A stretch of DNA of 64,000 bases from Daedaleopsis sinensis (Eukaryota; Basidiomycota; Agaricomycetes; Polyporales; Polyporaceae). This document shows, one piece after another, positions 23,833 through 36,105 of the stretch. The notes below the pieces were generated by a model that saw only the letters and a list, made by a program, of their open reading frames with translations, was not told the origin of the DNA and searched no databases. The stretch spans positions 372,001 through 436,000 of the forward strand of contig CM066308.1 in assembly GCA_033807695.1 (NCBI GenBank), read 5' to 3'. The number at the start of each line of letters is the position of its first letter. Position 1 is the stretch's first letter. Both the position numbers and the translations under genes were made by a program.

Positions 23833-25525
23833 TTGTTGGTCGGCAGGGATCCTCCCCTCCGGGGACCGGCGGTAGGCGAGAGGAGTAGGGAAGAAGACAG
23901 CGAGCCGAGCCAGTACATGATGCGCTGGCTCTGGTGTGTGTGGAGAGCGGCCCTGCAGACCCGATGCGTTCTTGCTGAACTTCTCACATGGCCGGTAGTG
24001 TGCCCCATTCTCGACTCAACATCCGGTTTGCTCGATTCCGCTGGCCAGCCCTGTCGTCGTCCCCTGCGTGAACATGAACGTTAGCCCTACCTAGAAGCTT
24101 CAGCATACGCAGAAGACGTTCGCCTGCCAGTCGCGCATTGTCGAGCAGACAGCTCTCGGCCGCTCCGTCCGCTCCTGAAGTAGGTCCGCCCCAATTACCA
24201 CTTAACCTCGACGTCCCGGGCAAGGACCACACTGGCAAATGGCGAGACTCGGGGTCTCAATTCTGAACCACTCCCAGTCGCACAGAGGCGTCCTGCCTTG
24301 TGTGCCAAACGAGCAGTAGCAGTCGCAAAGCGAGAGACTGTCGAAATATCTGGTCACTTCCGCGCATCGACACGCAAGCCAGAGTCCGGGTCCCCCTGTC
24401 CTACACGGCCTCAGTGCTCAGTGGTCCCGCACGTTCAGCTTTCAACGGTCAGGCCGGCAGTCGACATGCTCCATGACGCTGTGCCCGTGTGCACCCCTCG
24501 CCGCTCGCCGCACGGCTCACAAAGTTGGCCGTGTCAATAGACGGGCCCGCGCTCGTGTGCACTTACACCCTGCCCCTAGATCCTTCACTCGCTCCTCTTG
24601 GGAGCCTCACCGCACTGCACATCGGAGCGCTGCTTTTACCGGACACTTCGGCATTCCCCCTGCAGAGCAGCTCGGACCGTCTACGTTCCGGACGAGAGCG
24701 TTCGTCCGGAGCCTGTCCTATCCTGGTGTCACGTCTACACCGGACGTCCGGATACTGTCGCCACCATGGACTTGTGCAAACCGAGCGGCGGTAGCTCCAC
24801 ATCTTTCGGCTCGGCTCGGTGGCCTGTGTATGGCCTCGCATTGTTACGTGAGTCCAAGTTGCCCGAGTTCGAGTCGCGTCCCGCCAGACAGCTCGTACGT
24901 CCCCCCAGCCCGGCCCGAGATGATGTTCACGCCGTTTAACAGACACAGGATCCTCGTTACTCGTGATCATTGCTCACCCGTTCTTCAGACCCGAAGTCGG
25001 ACTGCGTCGCAGGGCTGCGCACGCTGTGCACGGCGTACCGCCTGCCGTCAAGTCCATGCGGGGACGGTCAATGTGAGAGGGTGCCGATGCGGATTGGGGG
25101 CATACGAGTCGTCATCACGGAGCCCGGTATACGCTGCAGCAATGTGCACGTCCGCCGATCCGCGAGCTAGCATGTGTCACTCGCGACGCCTGCCGCTTAC
25201 TGCGCAATCTACACAATTGTAGTACACAATCTGTGAAAGTCGGGTGCGATCTGATCAGAGGTTTCGATTCAAACCTAATACTATACATTGTGCATCTAGC
25301 CATACTGCTACCCAGCCTTCGTGTGTGCTAGCGAGTATACCTTCTCGCGTACAAATGTGAATTGAAGATGAGATATGTTTGGGCTTGAACGACTCGAACG
25401 TGTTCATTGATCACTGTCCGTTCGTTAGATCAGCTCATAGAACGACTATGAGGAATCAGGTAAGTGTTACTCACCACGAGTACCGCACCGCTGTCCCCAG
25501 TATTTCACACCATAGGCCTTTACTG
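23833..25525. other. Debris and shared 3' flank of F-box/WD40 copy 3
   Basis: No gene can be supported in 23833-25090. The open frames are short, Arg/Pro-rich shadows. From about 25100 the sequence is the WD40 3' flank shared with 470-837 and 15700-16043. Confidence 0.35.
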
Positions 25526-28147
25526 CTAGCTCTCCTCTGTATCCGGTAGAATCTCCTCCATCTTCTTTACGCATACCGTTCCGTTTTCAGCTGCCCCAGA
25601 CGCGAGGACTCTTCCGTCGCCCGAGAAAACGACATGCGTCACCGGCGCCTCGTGCTCTGTGAACGACGCGACGCACCCCCCATCACACGTTCTCCACAGC
25701 CGCACCGTGCCATCGGCAGATGCGGTCGCGATATAGTCACCTCGAGGCGTGAGTGCAAACGAGTTCACTGCCCCATCGTGTCCTTCCAGTAGGACACTGT
25801 TCCGGGAACGGGGTTTGCCAGTCCGTTGGGTTCCGGACAGGTCGAAGACACGTACTGTTGAAGGGCCCGGACATCGAGCAGATCCATGCGAGGGATTGTC
25901 CGGACATATCCATGCGAGGCGCAGTCCTGAGTGGGAGAACGTGATGGACACAGTGACAGAGGAGAGCTCAGATCCATGTGAAAGCATCCATGGACGGCAC
26001 ACTGGAGCCCCCGTATCGACGTCCCAGCGCCATACTGCACCGCGGTTCGACACACCGACAAGGTGGTACAGGCCGTAGCTAGTGTCCCCCGGGACATTAA
26101 AGGATGCGGCCAAGAGCGACTCCGGGTCTGAATCAGGCTGCGAGGTGTGAGCTGAGAATGACGGAAAGATGAAACGTGAATATAGCGTCGGGTGCTCGGG
26201 GGTGATGTCCCAAATGAGCACTATCCCGGGCGTGTGCCAGTCTGCGAGCCATTTCTGATCGGTCGAGACGGCGAACGAGCCGGCGCGAACCTTTGAAAAC
26301 TCCGGATGGACCTGAGCAGGGATACTATGCCTGACCTTCGGATTCAAGATACGGTGGTCGTTTATGGGGGCTGCGTGCACGCTGCCGTCGGGGAGGATGA
26401 AAACGATCTCCGAAGTGGGAGGTGAGCCACAGAGAACGTGGGTCAGAATTTCGCCGCAGTCATGGTGAAATATGTCAAGAACGCGGTAGTGAACTCGATC
26501 AACAATGGCGATGGACGATGTTTTCCAGGGGCCACTGGCTGGGAGGGTCATGATAAAGTATGGAGGACGAAGAGTCACACTATGTCCCGGCGGTGTTCCT
26601 CTTGTTGTGGGTGAAAGACCCTCATATCTGATGTTCCATGAATATATGTAGTCTGAGCCATAGCTCACTATAAGCTCGCCTGCAGGATCGGCGGCAAGCA
26701 TGGCCAGACCGTCGAGATGGTGCTGATATGTCCAGCAGGACGTAGCATGTTCTACCGGTGTAAGCCCTGCCGTTAGACTCCAGCATCTCATATTGGAGAT
26801 GTCGCTGAGGCTCACCAACATCAGAAATGACGTGGCACAGTGAACGTGCTATTGACTTGGGTAATTGGCCCTCGATGGCTAGAGTCCAGCGCTTGGTGTC
26901 CTTCTGTGAGGCCCGAGGCAACAAGATTCTGATATTGCACAGATGTGGGTGAAGGTCTCTGGCAACGGTTATGACTTGATCCAACTGCTCCCAGTGCAGC
27001 CTCATAGGAACCTCTCCAGGACCGAAGAGACACTTCGATAGCTCAAGGGAGCTGAATTGTGCTAAATCAATGCTAACCATTGTGACCGTGGGGGGTAAAA
27101 CGACTTCGATGATATGCACAACATATCGTAGAATGTCGATGGAGAATTTCTGATAGTACGTGATGTTTATGATCACCAATGTCAACGTCACGAGGCTGCG
27201 GTAGGGAGCGAGTGATCCTGGAGGGATAGCTTTGTATGCTACACACATATGATTATTATCGATATCAAGTTGTCAAGTCGGGCACAAACAAGGGAACTCA
27301 CGTTCTACGACAGGTAACTGGTTTGTTTTGGCGACCTCAGCCATATCCACTGCAAGACGTTCAACATGGGGTCCCACAGCCTCCTCCAGCATCTGCAAAA
27401 GCGACGCTGCGGATGCGTAGTAGTGTATTTGAACATCGTAAATCTGCAACGAGCTGCTGAGCATGGATACGACTCTGTCTGGTACAACATGAGTTTTACC
27501 CGCAGAACTGATAGCCGGAGTTGACCCGCAAGACGATCCAAAAGACGATCCAGGCGCGATCCTTCGTTCTTTATGACCATAATCCTGATCTGCAGCGACC
27601 GAAGGGCAGGAAGCGCAAGTAGAAGTTCAACAATATCTGACATGCGTTCGACATAAATGTCAACGAGACTGAGGTCGTTGATGACCGAATGGCGTGATAG
27701 GTATGCGAGAGACATGGTTCGCATTTGAAGCAATGATCCGCCCAGGGCCCTCATACCGCAAAAGGTCCAGCTGCGCAAATTAGGCAGGAGTGGAGGGAGA
27801 ACGAGAGGTGCAATATCAAAGGCGTCGCTCGTCGACATCACGGACTCGGGGCGCCTCCTTGACAGCGGGGTGTCTGTATGGACAGGAACTCCCTGTATAT
27901 CAACACAATGAATAAGTGGTCGCAAGGTAGGGGTGGATTTGAGGATATGGTGGAGGGATCTCATTGTCCTCAGGTCCACGATACGGACCGTGCGGAAGAG
28001 ATTGGCGCGAGCTCGAGGGAGCCAGGCTTGACAAACAAGAGCGCAGTTCCGAAGAGATGGATCATGAGGATCGTTGTCGAGTTGGTCTATGATGTTCTCT
28101 GCGACCTCGACCGGGACCCTAGGCTTCAGAGGTAGAGCGATGTCCAT
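25526..28147 (-). pseudogene. F-box/WD40 fusion gene, copy 3, frameshifted
   Basis: Exon 1 is 28147-27500, exon 2 27443-27302 and exon 3 from 27238, in the same phases as the intact copy. The first donor has drifted to GTAAAA and the last exon-1 Gln is Arg. Exon 3 is open to about 26775, where two bases are missing compared with copy 2 (GCCCTGCCGTTAGAC against TCCCGCGGCATTCAGAC). The WD40 half then continues in another frame for 431 codons to a stop at 25526. Apart from this lesion the propeller is well preserved, so inactivation seems recent. Confidence 0.8.
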
Positions 28148-30439
28148 GAGAGACCAGTGGAAGAACTTGAAGTTGCTTCGATCGATGCGATGTAATCCAA
28201 AGAAGCACGCGCTTATAGAAGGAGCAGGAAAGCTGAACCAAACCGAACCAGTTCGCGCTCCTGAAAGTAGCATGTTGCACGGGTAGGCAGAACACGCAGC
28301 AAATGACATGAGATATGGCAACCAGAAGATCGAAACCACCAGATTATAAATACATGAACGAGGGCGCGTATACAAAGTATGCCCGCCGAACACTATCATG
28401 GTGGACACTACCGTCTTTCACCGAGGTAGCGTCGACGCCGTCTCTTTCGTGTCCTGCAGCACCGTTAGTTAGGCATTCACTTTCAAACACAGACCGCCTA
28501 CCCATGATTGGCACTTCAGCAGGCCGCGTTAGCACCATTTTTATGGACGGGAAGAGGGCGTGTATAAAGAAACAAGTATGATTCACCTTCCGACGTAGGA
28601 ACGAGTCCTCGAGTAGATTTACTCGCTCAGCTTGTTCGCGAGTAGCTCGTAGAAACATGAGATCGGCGCGAAAAAGCATATCGCGTTCGTATCGTCGAAG
28701 AACGGGTTTCACGCCGCCGCTGCGTCCCCCCACCTCTGGTCAGCGTCGACGTACGAACCAGGGCACACGCAAGTGCAGAACGTACCGACGTTTTGCACCC
28801 TCCGGACGAGCGAAGGCAGAAAAAACGGGCGAGGTCGGGTGCGCTGCCGTCTCATCCATCTCAGCGAAGAGGACGTCGAGGATTTCGGAGCGAAGGGTGT
28901 TAGAGGTCTTGCGCACGGTGACTCCCGTCTTTGCTGATGCTTGCCCAGTTCGGAGGCGATCGGTCGAAAGAAAGGACACGGGCGAGCTCGGGCGGGCTTG
29001 CCCATCGAGCTGGTTGACGACGCGACACGACGGGTGTCTCGCTTTCCGTGCACTCGGAGCGAGCACCCAGGTCTGGAGACGGTAAGGGTAAGTCGCTGGT
29101 CAGGAACATAGCGATTTAAACTTAGGCCAATGAGCACCAGCTCACTGACTCTTCGGTAAGCCAAGGAGACTGTGAGGACACGACGCACAACCGAGAAGAC
29201 CGGAGCTCGCGATGCGCATCTCAGGTTTTGCATCTCACCGGACTAGACTAGGAGCCGGGTACTCACCCGTTCGCTCCCTGATGGATGCCGGGGATCTCCC
29301 CATACTTGACTCGCAGACGAGTAAGGCCCCGGCGGACACAGCAGCGCACGCGAGAGTCATTCGGAGCGTCCAGTCTTGAGGGCGCTGGCCTAGAACGTAG
29401 CAGTGGACGGCTGGGCGGAGCTCGTACGTCTACGATGTGCCCTACTCGCGCCCGTCTCCGGACAGGACCTGAGGGATGAGCACGAGGAGGTGGACTGGTA
29501 TGGACTGAACCAAGCGTCGGGCGTCGCAAGTGGCACCTTCTTCCCACGCTTCGAGCATCCAGTAGAAGGACGAGAAGAGGGCGAACGTAGTTACAGTTGA
29601 GATGCTGCATATAACCAACGAGGGGAGAGAACTTACCAGATCCGCTTCGTGTGAGAGGCAGGAGCTTGGAGATGCACTTCTGCTTTTGCCATACGCCGAG
29701 CTCGAGCTTTATCCTCTCGACGATTCCGTCATTACCCTCCTGACACCGTAGTCGCTGAGTGTGTTCTTGTGCGGAGGCGTTAGAGTAGAGCTTGACAAGT
29801 GGTGAACAGATGAGATGGTAGATGTAGGCGGGCTATCGAAACAGAAAGTAGGATGTAGAGAGAACTCGCTGTATGCGAGGTTGAGAGAAAGCGAGAGTAC
29901 AGCTGCAACGACTTGAGGGCAGTGGACGAGCGTCCGTGTCGCACAGGTGTTCGGGGGGACAGGGGAGAAGTTCGAGATAGCACCGGCGAAAGAATCCGCT
30001 ACCACCGGTGACATGCGAGCTGCGTAGTGTCCAGCAGGTGATACCGAGAGCGACTTGTTGACCAAGACTAAGGTAGCCGGTGATGTGGATGGTGACACGG
30101 TGGTCAGTCTCTGACAAAGGGCACTACAAGGATGCATGGTGAGTGCGTCAGTTACGTGTACACGGTATCGAACGGAGAGCGGCACGTCGCATGCATACTT
30201 TCGACAACTTGATGTGCGCCGGTCCCCGGTGGATCCGTAATGGAGGACCGATCGCGAGTGCATGTCTCCTACTAGTGACGGCGGCGGGAAGGCATACGGA
30301 GTGTCAGTAGACTGTTCAACGCAGGAGAATAGGGCCGACACTTGCCTGTCTGCACGGTCGACATGTATAGAATTTTGTAGATCGTCAACTACTTGAATGC
30401 GCCGTCGCTCAGGAGCGCGTCGAGCGGGGCCTGCGATGC
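28148..30439. other. Unit 3 debris, partly unique
   Basis: 28560-29090 is a shortened copy of the uncharacterised decayed gene (minus strand). The block 29090-30380 is not obviously present in units 1 and 2. On the minus strand 29730-29637 reads as a plausible exon (ERIKLELGVWQKQKCISKLL...) ending at a GTAAGT donor, but I cannot name it. The 335-codon minus-strand frame at 30716-29709 has no recognisable domain and overlaps the SDR fragment. Confidence 0.3.
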
Positions 30440-30640
30440 GAGTGTGCTTCTTCAATGTCCCGCGCGCATGTGAGCTGGTCGGAGAGCTCAAGGCGACGAT
30501 CCCTGGCATCAGAGTCGTCTGTCTCTGTGTACGGAGACGTGTCCAAGGAAGAGGATGTGCAGGGATTAGTCGAGAGTGTCGTGCAGGAGCTGGGCGGACT
30601 GTACTACTACGCAGTGAGTACTCGTGCAATACGCGATCGG
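30440..30640 (+). pseudogene. Short-chain dehydrogenase/reductase fragment
   Basis: The plus strand reads CELVGELKATIPGIRVV, then in another frame VYGDVSKEEDVQGLVESVVQ followed by ELGGL. This is the segment after the Rossmann dinucleotide motif in classical SDR enzymes (the D-V-S-x-E-x-D-V signature, adenine-binding Asp, then helix D leading to the NAG motif). The frame breaks near 30525 and the sequence degenerates where NNAG should appear. Neither the catalytic Y-x3-K nor the Gly-rich motif is present. Confidence 0.72.
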
Positions 30641-31364
30641 TAGGGAGGGTGAGTGAGGAGCTGACGTACCGACCAAGATGCCGGGACAGACCGCGACCCG
30701 TTACAAGCTGGCACAAGAGGGGGGTGGACGACGTTGAGGCCCGCCGTTCTCCTTGCTTGCGCAGCTGATCGTCGGTCCTCCCCGCCAGGTCTCTATGCGC
30801 GCACAGGCCGTGCGGCCTACCTGCACCATAGGAGGAGGTGAGTACGTCTCGGAGACGTCGGGCGCATGTACAATGAATGGATTCTGGTCGTGCAGATTTG
30901 ATTTAGGGCCATATTCAGTATATTGAGCTTTAAATGTGCTCGCGGTGGCACGTACCTGGCTGTCTGCGATGCACGGCCCTTGTCAGCATACTAGTGGGCG
31001 AATTGTTATTACATAACGTGGTAGTCGCGAGGCGGAGCGGCTATGCGGGACGAGTGGGACGGATCGGACAGGATGATGAGGAGGAGTGCAAGGGCGCGTT
31101 CCCGTGCAGAAAAAAGGCCGGCGCGGAGGGGCAGGACTGGATAGGCAGCTTACACAGACGAGAGAATAAACCGGAATCCACTGAGAGCAACGGCGTGCAA
31201 GGGACAGAGACAGGAACGGAGTAGACGCGAGAGTTCTGCGGGTGACATTGAAAGGAGTACGTTATCATCGCGGGGAAAGCAGCACGTCGAGGGAGAGTAC
31301 GAGCGGAAAGAGAGCTCGAGCTCTCGAGGGCCAAGGTAGTACTCACATGTTACCATAAGTTCTG
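30641..31364. other. Debris without supportable gene
   Basis: Matches parts of 21180-21250 and 22160-22470 of unit 2 (for example GGAATCCACTGAGAGCAACG). No coding domain seen. Confidence 0.3.
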
Positions 31365-31800
31365 TGACCTGCGTGCTGCGATGCAATGCAAACGCATATG
31401 TCTCTTCCTCATGCTCCCTAGCCGGGTCATTCCGCGGGTGCAAGCGAAGCTCTGCAGGCCATGGCAGAGAGCTGGAAGGGCGACCAAGTGGGGCTCAGCC
31501 AGTGCGCACTGCGCGTCCGGCGGAAGTCGATATGCGCGAGCGACAGCTGCATGCGAAGGCTCCAATATTCGTTTGAGGCCAGCTGGGCGCAGTGCGACAA
31601 GAGCAGGGACTCGAGGGCGGCGTACGTGAACGAAGCGTCGAGCTGGCAGCAAGCGAGACTAGAGGCGGCGCGAGCGGAGGAGGAGGAAGAGAAGGAGAGA
31701 ACTTAACTCAGGCTCTGCTGGCGCTCTCCGCACGGCCCGGCCCTCTCCTCCGTCAGCGTCTACAGTTGTCCATCCCGCCATCCCGCCCCCGTCGTCTCCT
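31365..31800. repeat. Dispersed module, copy 5 of 5
   Basis: Same landmark order as the other four copies, again preceded by GTACTCACATGT. Confidence 0.55.
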
Positions 31801-33136
31801 TGCTCTTGCGCGGACACCTCTCGTACACACCCCCTTGTGGCTCACAGCTAGCGCATACTTGCTATCTTGGCTCATCGCCTTCACCCACCTGGTGAAATAG
31901 GACGATTACTTACTCGAACGTGCGTCACGCGGCACGAGAATGCGACGCAGTTATCCCCCGGGCGCGCGAGACCGACCACAAGTGGCCGGGGAGTGTGGAT
32001 GTGCTCAAAAGGATCTTTGGTCTTGACCAGACTGCGTACTTTGGTGAGCAAGATGTGTTCTTTTGATGCCAGGTTGTTAATCGCGGGGTCGCGCAGGATT
32101 TGGACGATGCGGTACCCAGCATCAAGTCAGATCAGATGGTCGGAGGAGTATGAATACACGTCTACCTTCAGGGATAAGTTCGAACACAGGGTGCGTATCG
32201 TCTCTATCTCAGCGTCATACTCTATCGGGAACGAGTTCCTTTGCAGGTCTTGACTGCTGTGCCCGAGTCCGTCAACGTACGTATATGCTCTATACGGTGG
32301 TCGATGATCAAAGGCACAACTGCTGTCACCAGATAATGCTCGCTACGGAGCTCAACGACTGTGAGAAGTGTAAGAACAGCTCATACGCTGTTAGGATTGG
32401 GAGTGGTCAATTACGATGGTGCGTCCTCCGTCCTCATCTTCACCACCCACACGCATGTGCTTGCGCACAGGTGAAAAGTCGACGTACGTCGAAAATGACT
32501 CCGTATGCCGTGTTGAACTGCTACGCAGGCTCCATCGGCCGACGACTCGCCCCTTCTTCACTGGCAGCAGGGAGCGTATCATCCCCACTTCGACACCTTT
32601 GAACAGTGAGTCTAGTGTCTCTCATCACTGCAAGACTCTATCTATCATGCCGTCGCCTCTACCTGCATGCTACTTCTGCCACCAGCCGGTTAGGGTGCGT
32701 CTCCAATTGGCAACGAGAAAGGAGAGAAAGGAGACGTACCCTAATTGTCTGGAAAGCGGTATGGTTGTGTCACAGAAGTCTTGCCACCACGGACCGTTGC
32801 TCTGCGTGCTATACACGAGAGCCGGACCATCCGCGCGACTGTGATTGTATACGCGACTACGCGTGTCCTACTGCTTATACGCGAGAGTAGTGCCCGGGCT
32901 ATAAGACTCGCGCCATGGACTTGATAATGCATGCGAGGTCGACGGGAGCTAGAACAGAACGTAGCTTGTTGCACTTTGCACCTTCGCACCAGGACATCAG
33001 TTTCCCCCAGAGTATCAGACACGAGCGACGACGTTGTGTACCACGATCTTGTAGCCATAAGGCCAGTGAGCATGCATTTATGCGTGATTCACTAGTGTCT
33101 GTACATCCGTATACTAACTACTCGTTCTTTTAGCCT
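31801..33136. other. Unit 3 segment with short repeat block
   Basis: The DHKW-like short block (copy 4 of 4) is at 31950-32045, ending TTTGGTGAG. 32325-32610 matches 14745-15030 of unit 1. No intact gene is visible. Confidence 0.35.
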
Positions 33137-34275
33137 CGCAGTGAGTGGTACAAACCGAAAGATATCACCCTCAAGGTCGCTCGGCTCCATCGTTCTCCCA
33201 ACCGAATCGCAGTCCACGCTACCTCGTCGTCAACGCCGACAAGGATGAGTCCGCCGCGAGATCATGCATGGCGACCCGCACGACCTCGTCGACCCGTCTC
33301 TCCCCCTGCTCCGCTCCAGTCCACTAACGCGCCCCGTCCGTCGCACTTCTACAAGCAGGAGTCCTGCGGGCGGTGCACGCCCTGCCGCGAGTGCACGACG
33401 TGGATGATGAACATGATGGACCGCTCCTCGGAGGGCCGCGGGCACGCGTGCGAGATCGACATGCTCCTCGAGCTCACGAAGCAGATCGAGGGCCGTACGA
33501 CCTGCGCGCTCAGCGACGCCGCCGCGTGGCCCATCCAGGGCCTCATGCGCTACTTCCGCTCCGAGGTGGAAAAGCGCATCGCCGCGTTCCGCGCGGAGCA
33601 CGGGCCCAGACGACTCACAGAATTTGCGGCTGTCTTATACCGCTCGACTATACATATCTCTGGCTGCCTCGAGAAGCACTATGACGGCGTCCGCGGCGGC
33701 TGGGACAACTTCATCCGTGGTCCATGCTGCAAAACGCCGTGGTCAGCTATGCAGCCCCCGTGATGAGTAGATACGACATACAGCTCTTCGGAGAGCTTGT
33801 CGATCGGAAGGACCGGCACAGAGCTACAGCTAGGGATGATACCACTCTCCCAAGAATGCCCAGTCCGCTCTCCTGGGCAAGGGCGCTGTCATCGTGATAG
33901 ACAAGAGCACTGACACCGTCAAGGCCATCGCGTGCTTCGCACACGTACGTCCCATCACTCACTCTCCCTCCCGCGCAGACTGACCCACATCCCGCAGTTC
34001 TACAAGCACGAGTCTTGCGGCCAGTGCATGCCCTCGCCGGGGATCGACATCATCCATGCTCCTCGAGCTCACGAAACCGATTGCAGTCCACACCATCTAT
34101 TGCCCCTCCAGAGCCTCATGCCCCACTTCCGCCCGGACGTCGAGCACGTTTCGCCCCGTACATGACCCAGTGCTGTTTGGCGGCCGCCTCAAGAGCCCTG
34201 AGATGTACCTGACACTGGCGATTTCGGATAATCTGGGCGTGAATTTGCTCGAGGTGGCGGCCCCGCCGTTGAGTG
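33137..34275 (+). pseudogene. NDUFV1: Rearranged complex I 51-kDa subunit (NDUFV1) pseudogene, unit 3
   Basis: Starting after a splice acceptor (TCGCAG at 33133-33138) the plus strand reads [12 protein letters not shown], then [13 protein letters not shown] and, after a shift, [12 protein letters not shown]: the N-terminal NADH/FMN region. It jumps directly to [16 protein letters not shown] (33345-33400), with the three-cysteine part of cluster N3 preserved, and continues to [19 protein letters not shown]. Next comes [16 protein letters not shown] (33670-33720), which in the real protein lies before the cluster. A second, poorer copy of GKGAVIVIDKSTDTVKAIA and FYKHESCGQCMPS follows (33870-34040). 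The order is scrambled, so this is a mosaic of at least two partial copies. Confidence 0.82.
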
Positions 34276-34719
34276 TGTACGTAGAGTGTGGCTGAGCGTT
34301 GTGACGTTCGTGAGCAATAAACAACTCTCCATTCTGCCGGACGGGCTCGGTGTGGCTGCATTCGCCGCTACCAACAAGTTGTCAAAGATGGCCATCGGAT
34401 GATACCGCTGTGCGTTCTGATTCCGATGCATTTTCGGCACTAACTACGGGCTGTTGGAATGGTGTGGAGTCATTCGACGGTTACTCACAACCCTGGATAT
34501 AGATCTTTATTGTCCCCAGAATTCATACAACGCAGCGCGCGGGCGGCGGACACCGGTTCGCGATACCGGCCCTACGGATTGTTGTCCTGCGTTGAAGTTC
34601 CAGAACCATACAATCCGTGGCCAGTTGTCGACCAAGCACTTGTCCTTGGTTGTAACTTACATACACCACGCTTAGTCTTGGCCGGCCCCGATAACCGACC
34701 CACGAGCTCGACTCGCCAC

Positions 34720-35110
34720 TGGCGGCTCTCCGGCTCCTACCGCCGCCTCCATTCTCGACGGCATGTACCTTCGCCCTGAGCACGTCTTCTCATCGATTTC
34801 AGAGGGTAGCTGGGCCTCGGCATGCCCGTCATCCGCGCCCACCCCACCATCGCCTCCCTCCTGTTTTTGTGCATCATTTGTTACTTCTGGCAAGCCGCAA
34901 GGCACCGGCACCGGCATCCGCCGCCTTCATCTACTCGCCATAACCGGCTCTTCAACCGCTACCGCCGCCATCATTCTCGACGGCACAGGCCTTTGCCCTG
35001 AGCGCGTTCTTCTTATCGATTGCAGGGCGTAGCAGGGCCACGACACGCTACTAGACATCCGCTACAACATCGCCTCCGTCCTGTCCTTTTGCGCCGTCTG
35101 CCGCCTCTAG
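34720..35110 (-). repeat. Frame-preserving tandem repeat, unit 3, two copies of 222 bp
   Basis: The copies start near 34726 and 34948 and are homologous to the three copies at 10290-10870. Confidence 0.5.
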
Positions 35111-35479
35111 CATGAGCATCCTCAATCGCCGCCTTCGTCTTCGTCAAGACGGCCAGTAGGCTCGGTGCATAGCGGCGCCTTCGAAGTCAACGCCTGCAAG
35201 CCGCCCCAGTCGTACCTGGACATACACCCGGGGGGCGTGCACCGCTCGAGCAGGTACCTGCGCGCCACCGCTAGGGCGTGCGTCGTCCTCTCGTGGGGCT
35301 CGAGAGCCTGCTCGCCCCCGCGAAATCGTGATGTGCAATGTCTGATACACACTTGACTAGATTACACAACATGACTACATCATCAAGGCTAGTAGTAGGG
35401 TGGCGATCTACACCACAGCCATTCCTACACGATCTGTGTGTGGCTTGGACTCGGAGGCATACTACCAGTAGCTCAGGGA

Positions 35480-36105
35480 CTACGACCCGGATGGTGTAGT
35501 ATTGTCGTCACAGGGGTCTCCTACGGTCAAAATAATGGCCGCGAGTATTACGGCCTCGAGAAAATCTTTGTCCGCTTCCTTGATGATGCAAAGCCTAACA
35601 AAAGTGTCTAAATGGTATACTTGAGCCACACATGGAGAGCTTTCGGGGGTTAATGAAGTCGGATCTTCATGATACAGCTGTACAACGGAGCACTAACGTG
35701 AGCTCATGTCCTTAAGAACGACTGGACAATAAATTAATTGACACACCTGCCAGTGGCGCCGACTTTGTGGTCCGCCTGCCTCACACTCCCACAAGTACTG
35801 CTTGTCTTTGAACGTCATGATTATCTGGCTTTGCGTATGTGATGACATTTCAGTGATAATTAACAAACCAATGTGAATAACTTGAACCCACATACCCGCT
35901 CTCGGGGTCCGACGTGCGAAGGAAGTCTCGCCGGCGGGTTCGCTGTTCATGTTCACAATGCCATTGTGTCCAGATTTGATCAGCGCGGAGAGCGGTCCCA
36001 TCATTGACGGAAGTCCATGTAATAGTTGCCACTTCAAGTGTTTGACTCAAGGGCTTCGGTACAGCCGAAGTTTGTACCACCCTTGTGAATGAATTGTCGA
36101 GGTTA
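35480..36105 (-). pseudogene. Truncated copy of the possibly DUF6593-like gene
   Basis: It is homologous to 11292-12132. Readable pieces are EVATITWTSV and FLRTSDPESG in exon 1, FKDKQYLWEC in exon 2 after a conserved intron, and LYHEDP...EAVILAAIIL in exon 3, ending at TAG (35480-35482). Homology to unit 1 stops abruptly near 36105, inside exon 1, so the N-terminal third is missing. This point is the right edge of the segmental duplication. Confidence 0.6.

Noticed and set aside
29709..30716. Minus-strand frame of 335 codons
   Set aside because: No recognisable domain; it runs across the SDR relic on the other strand and across a breakpoint between duplicated segments.
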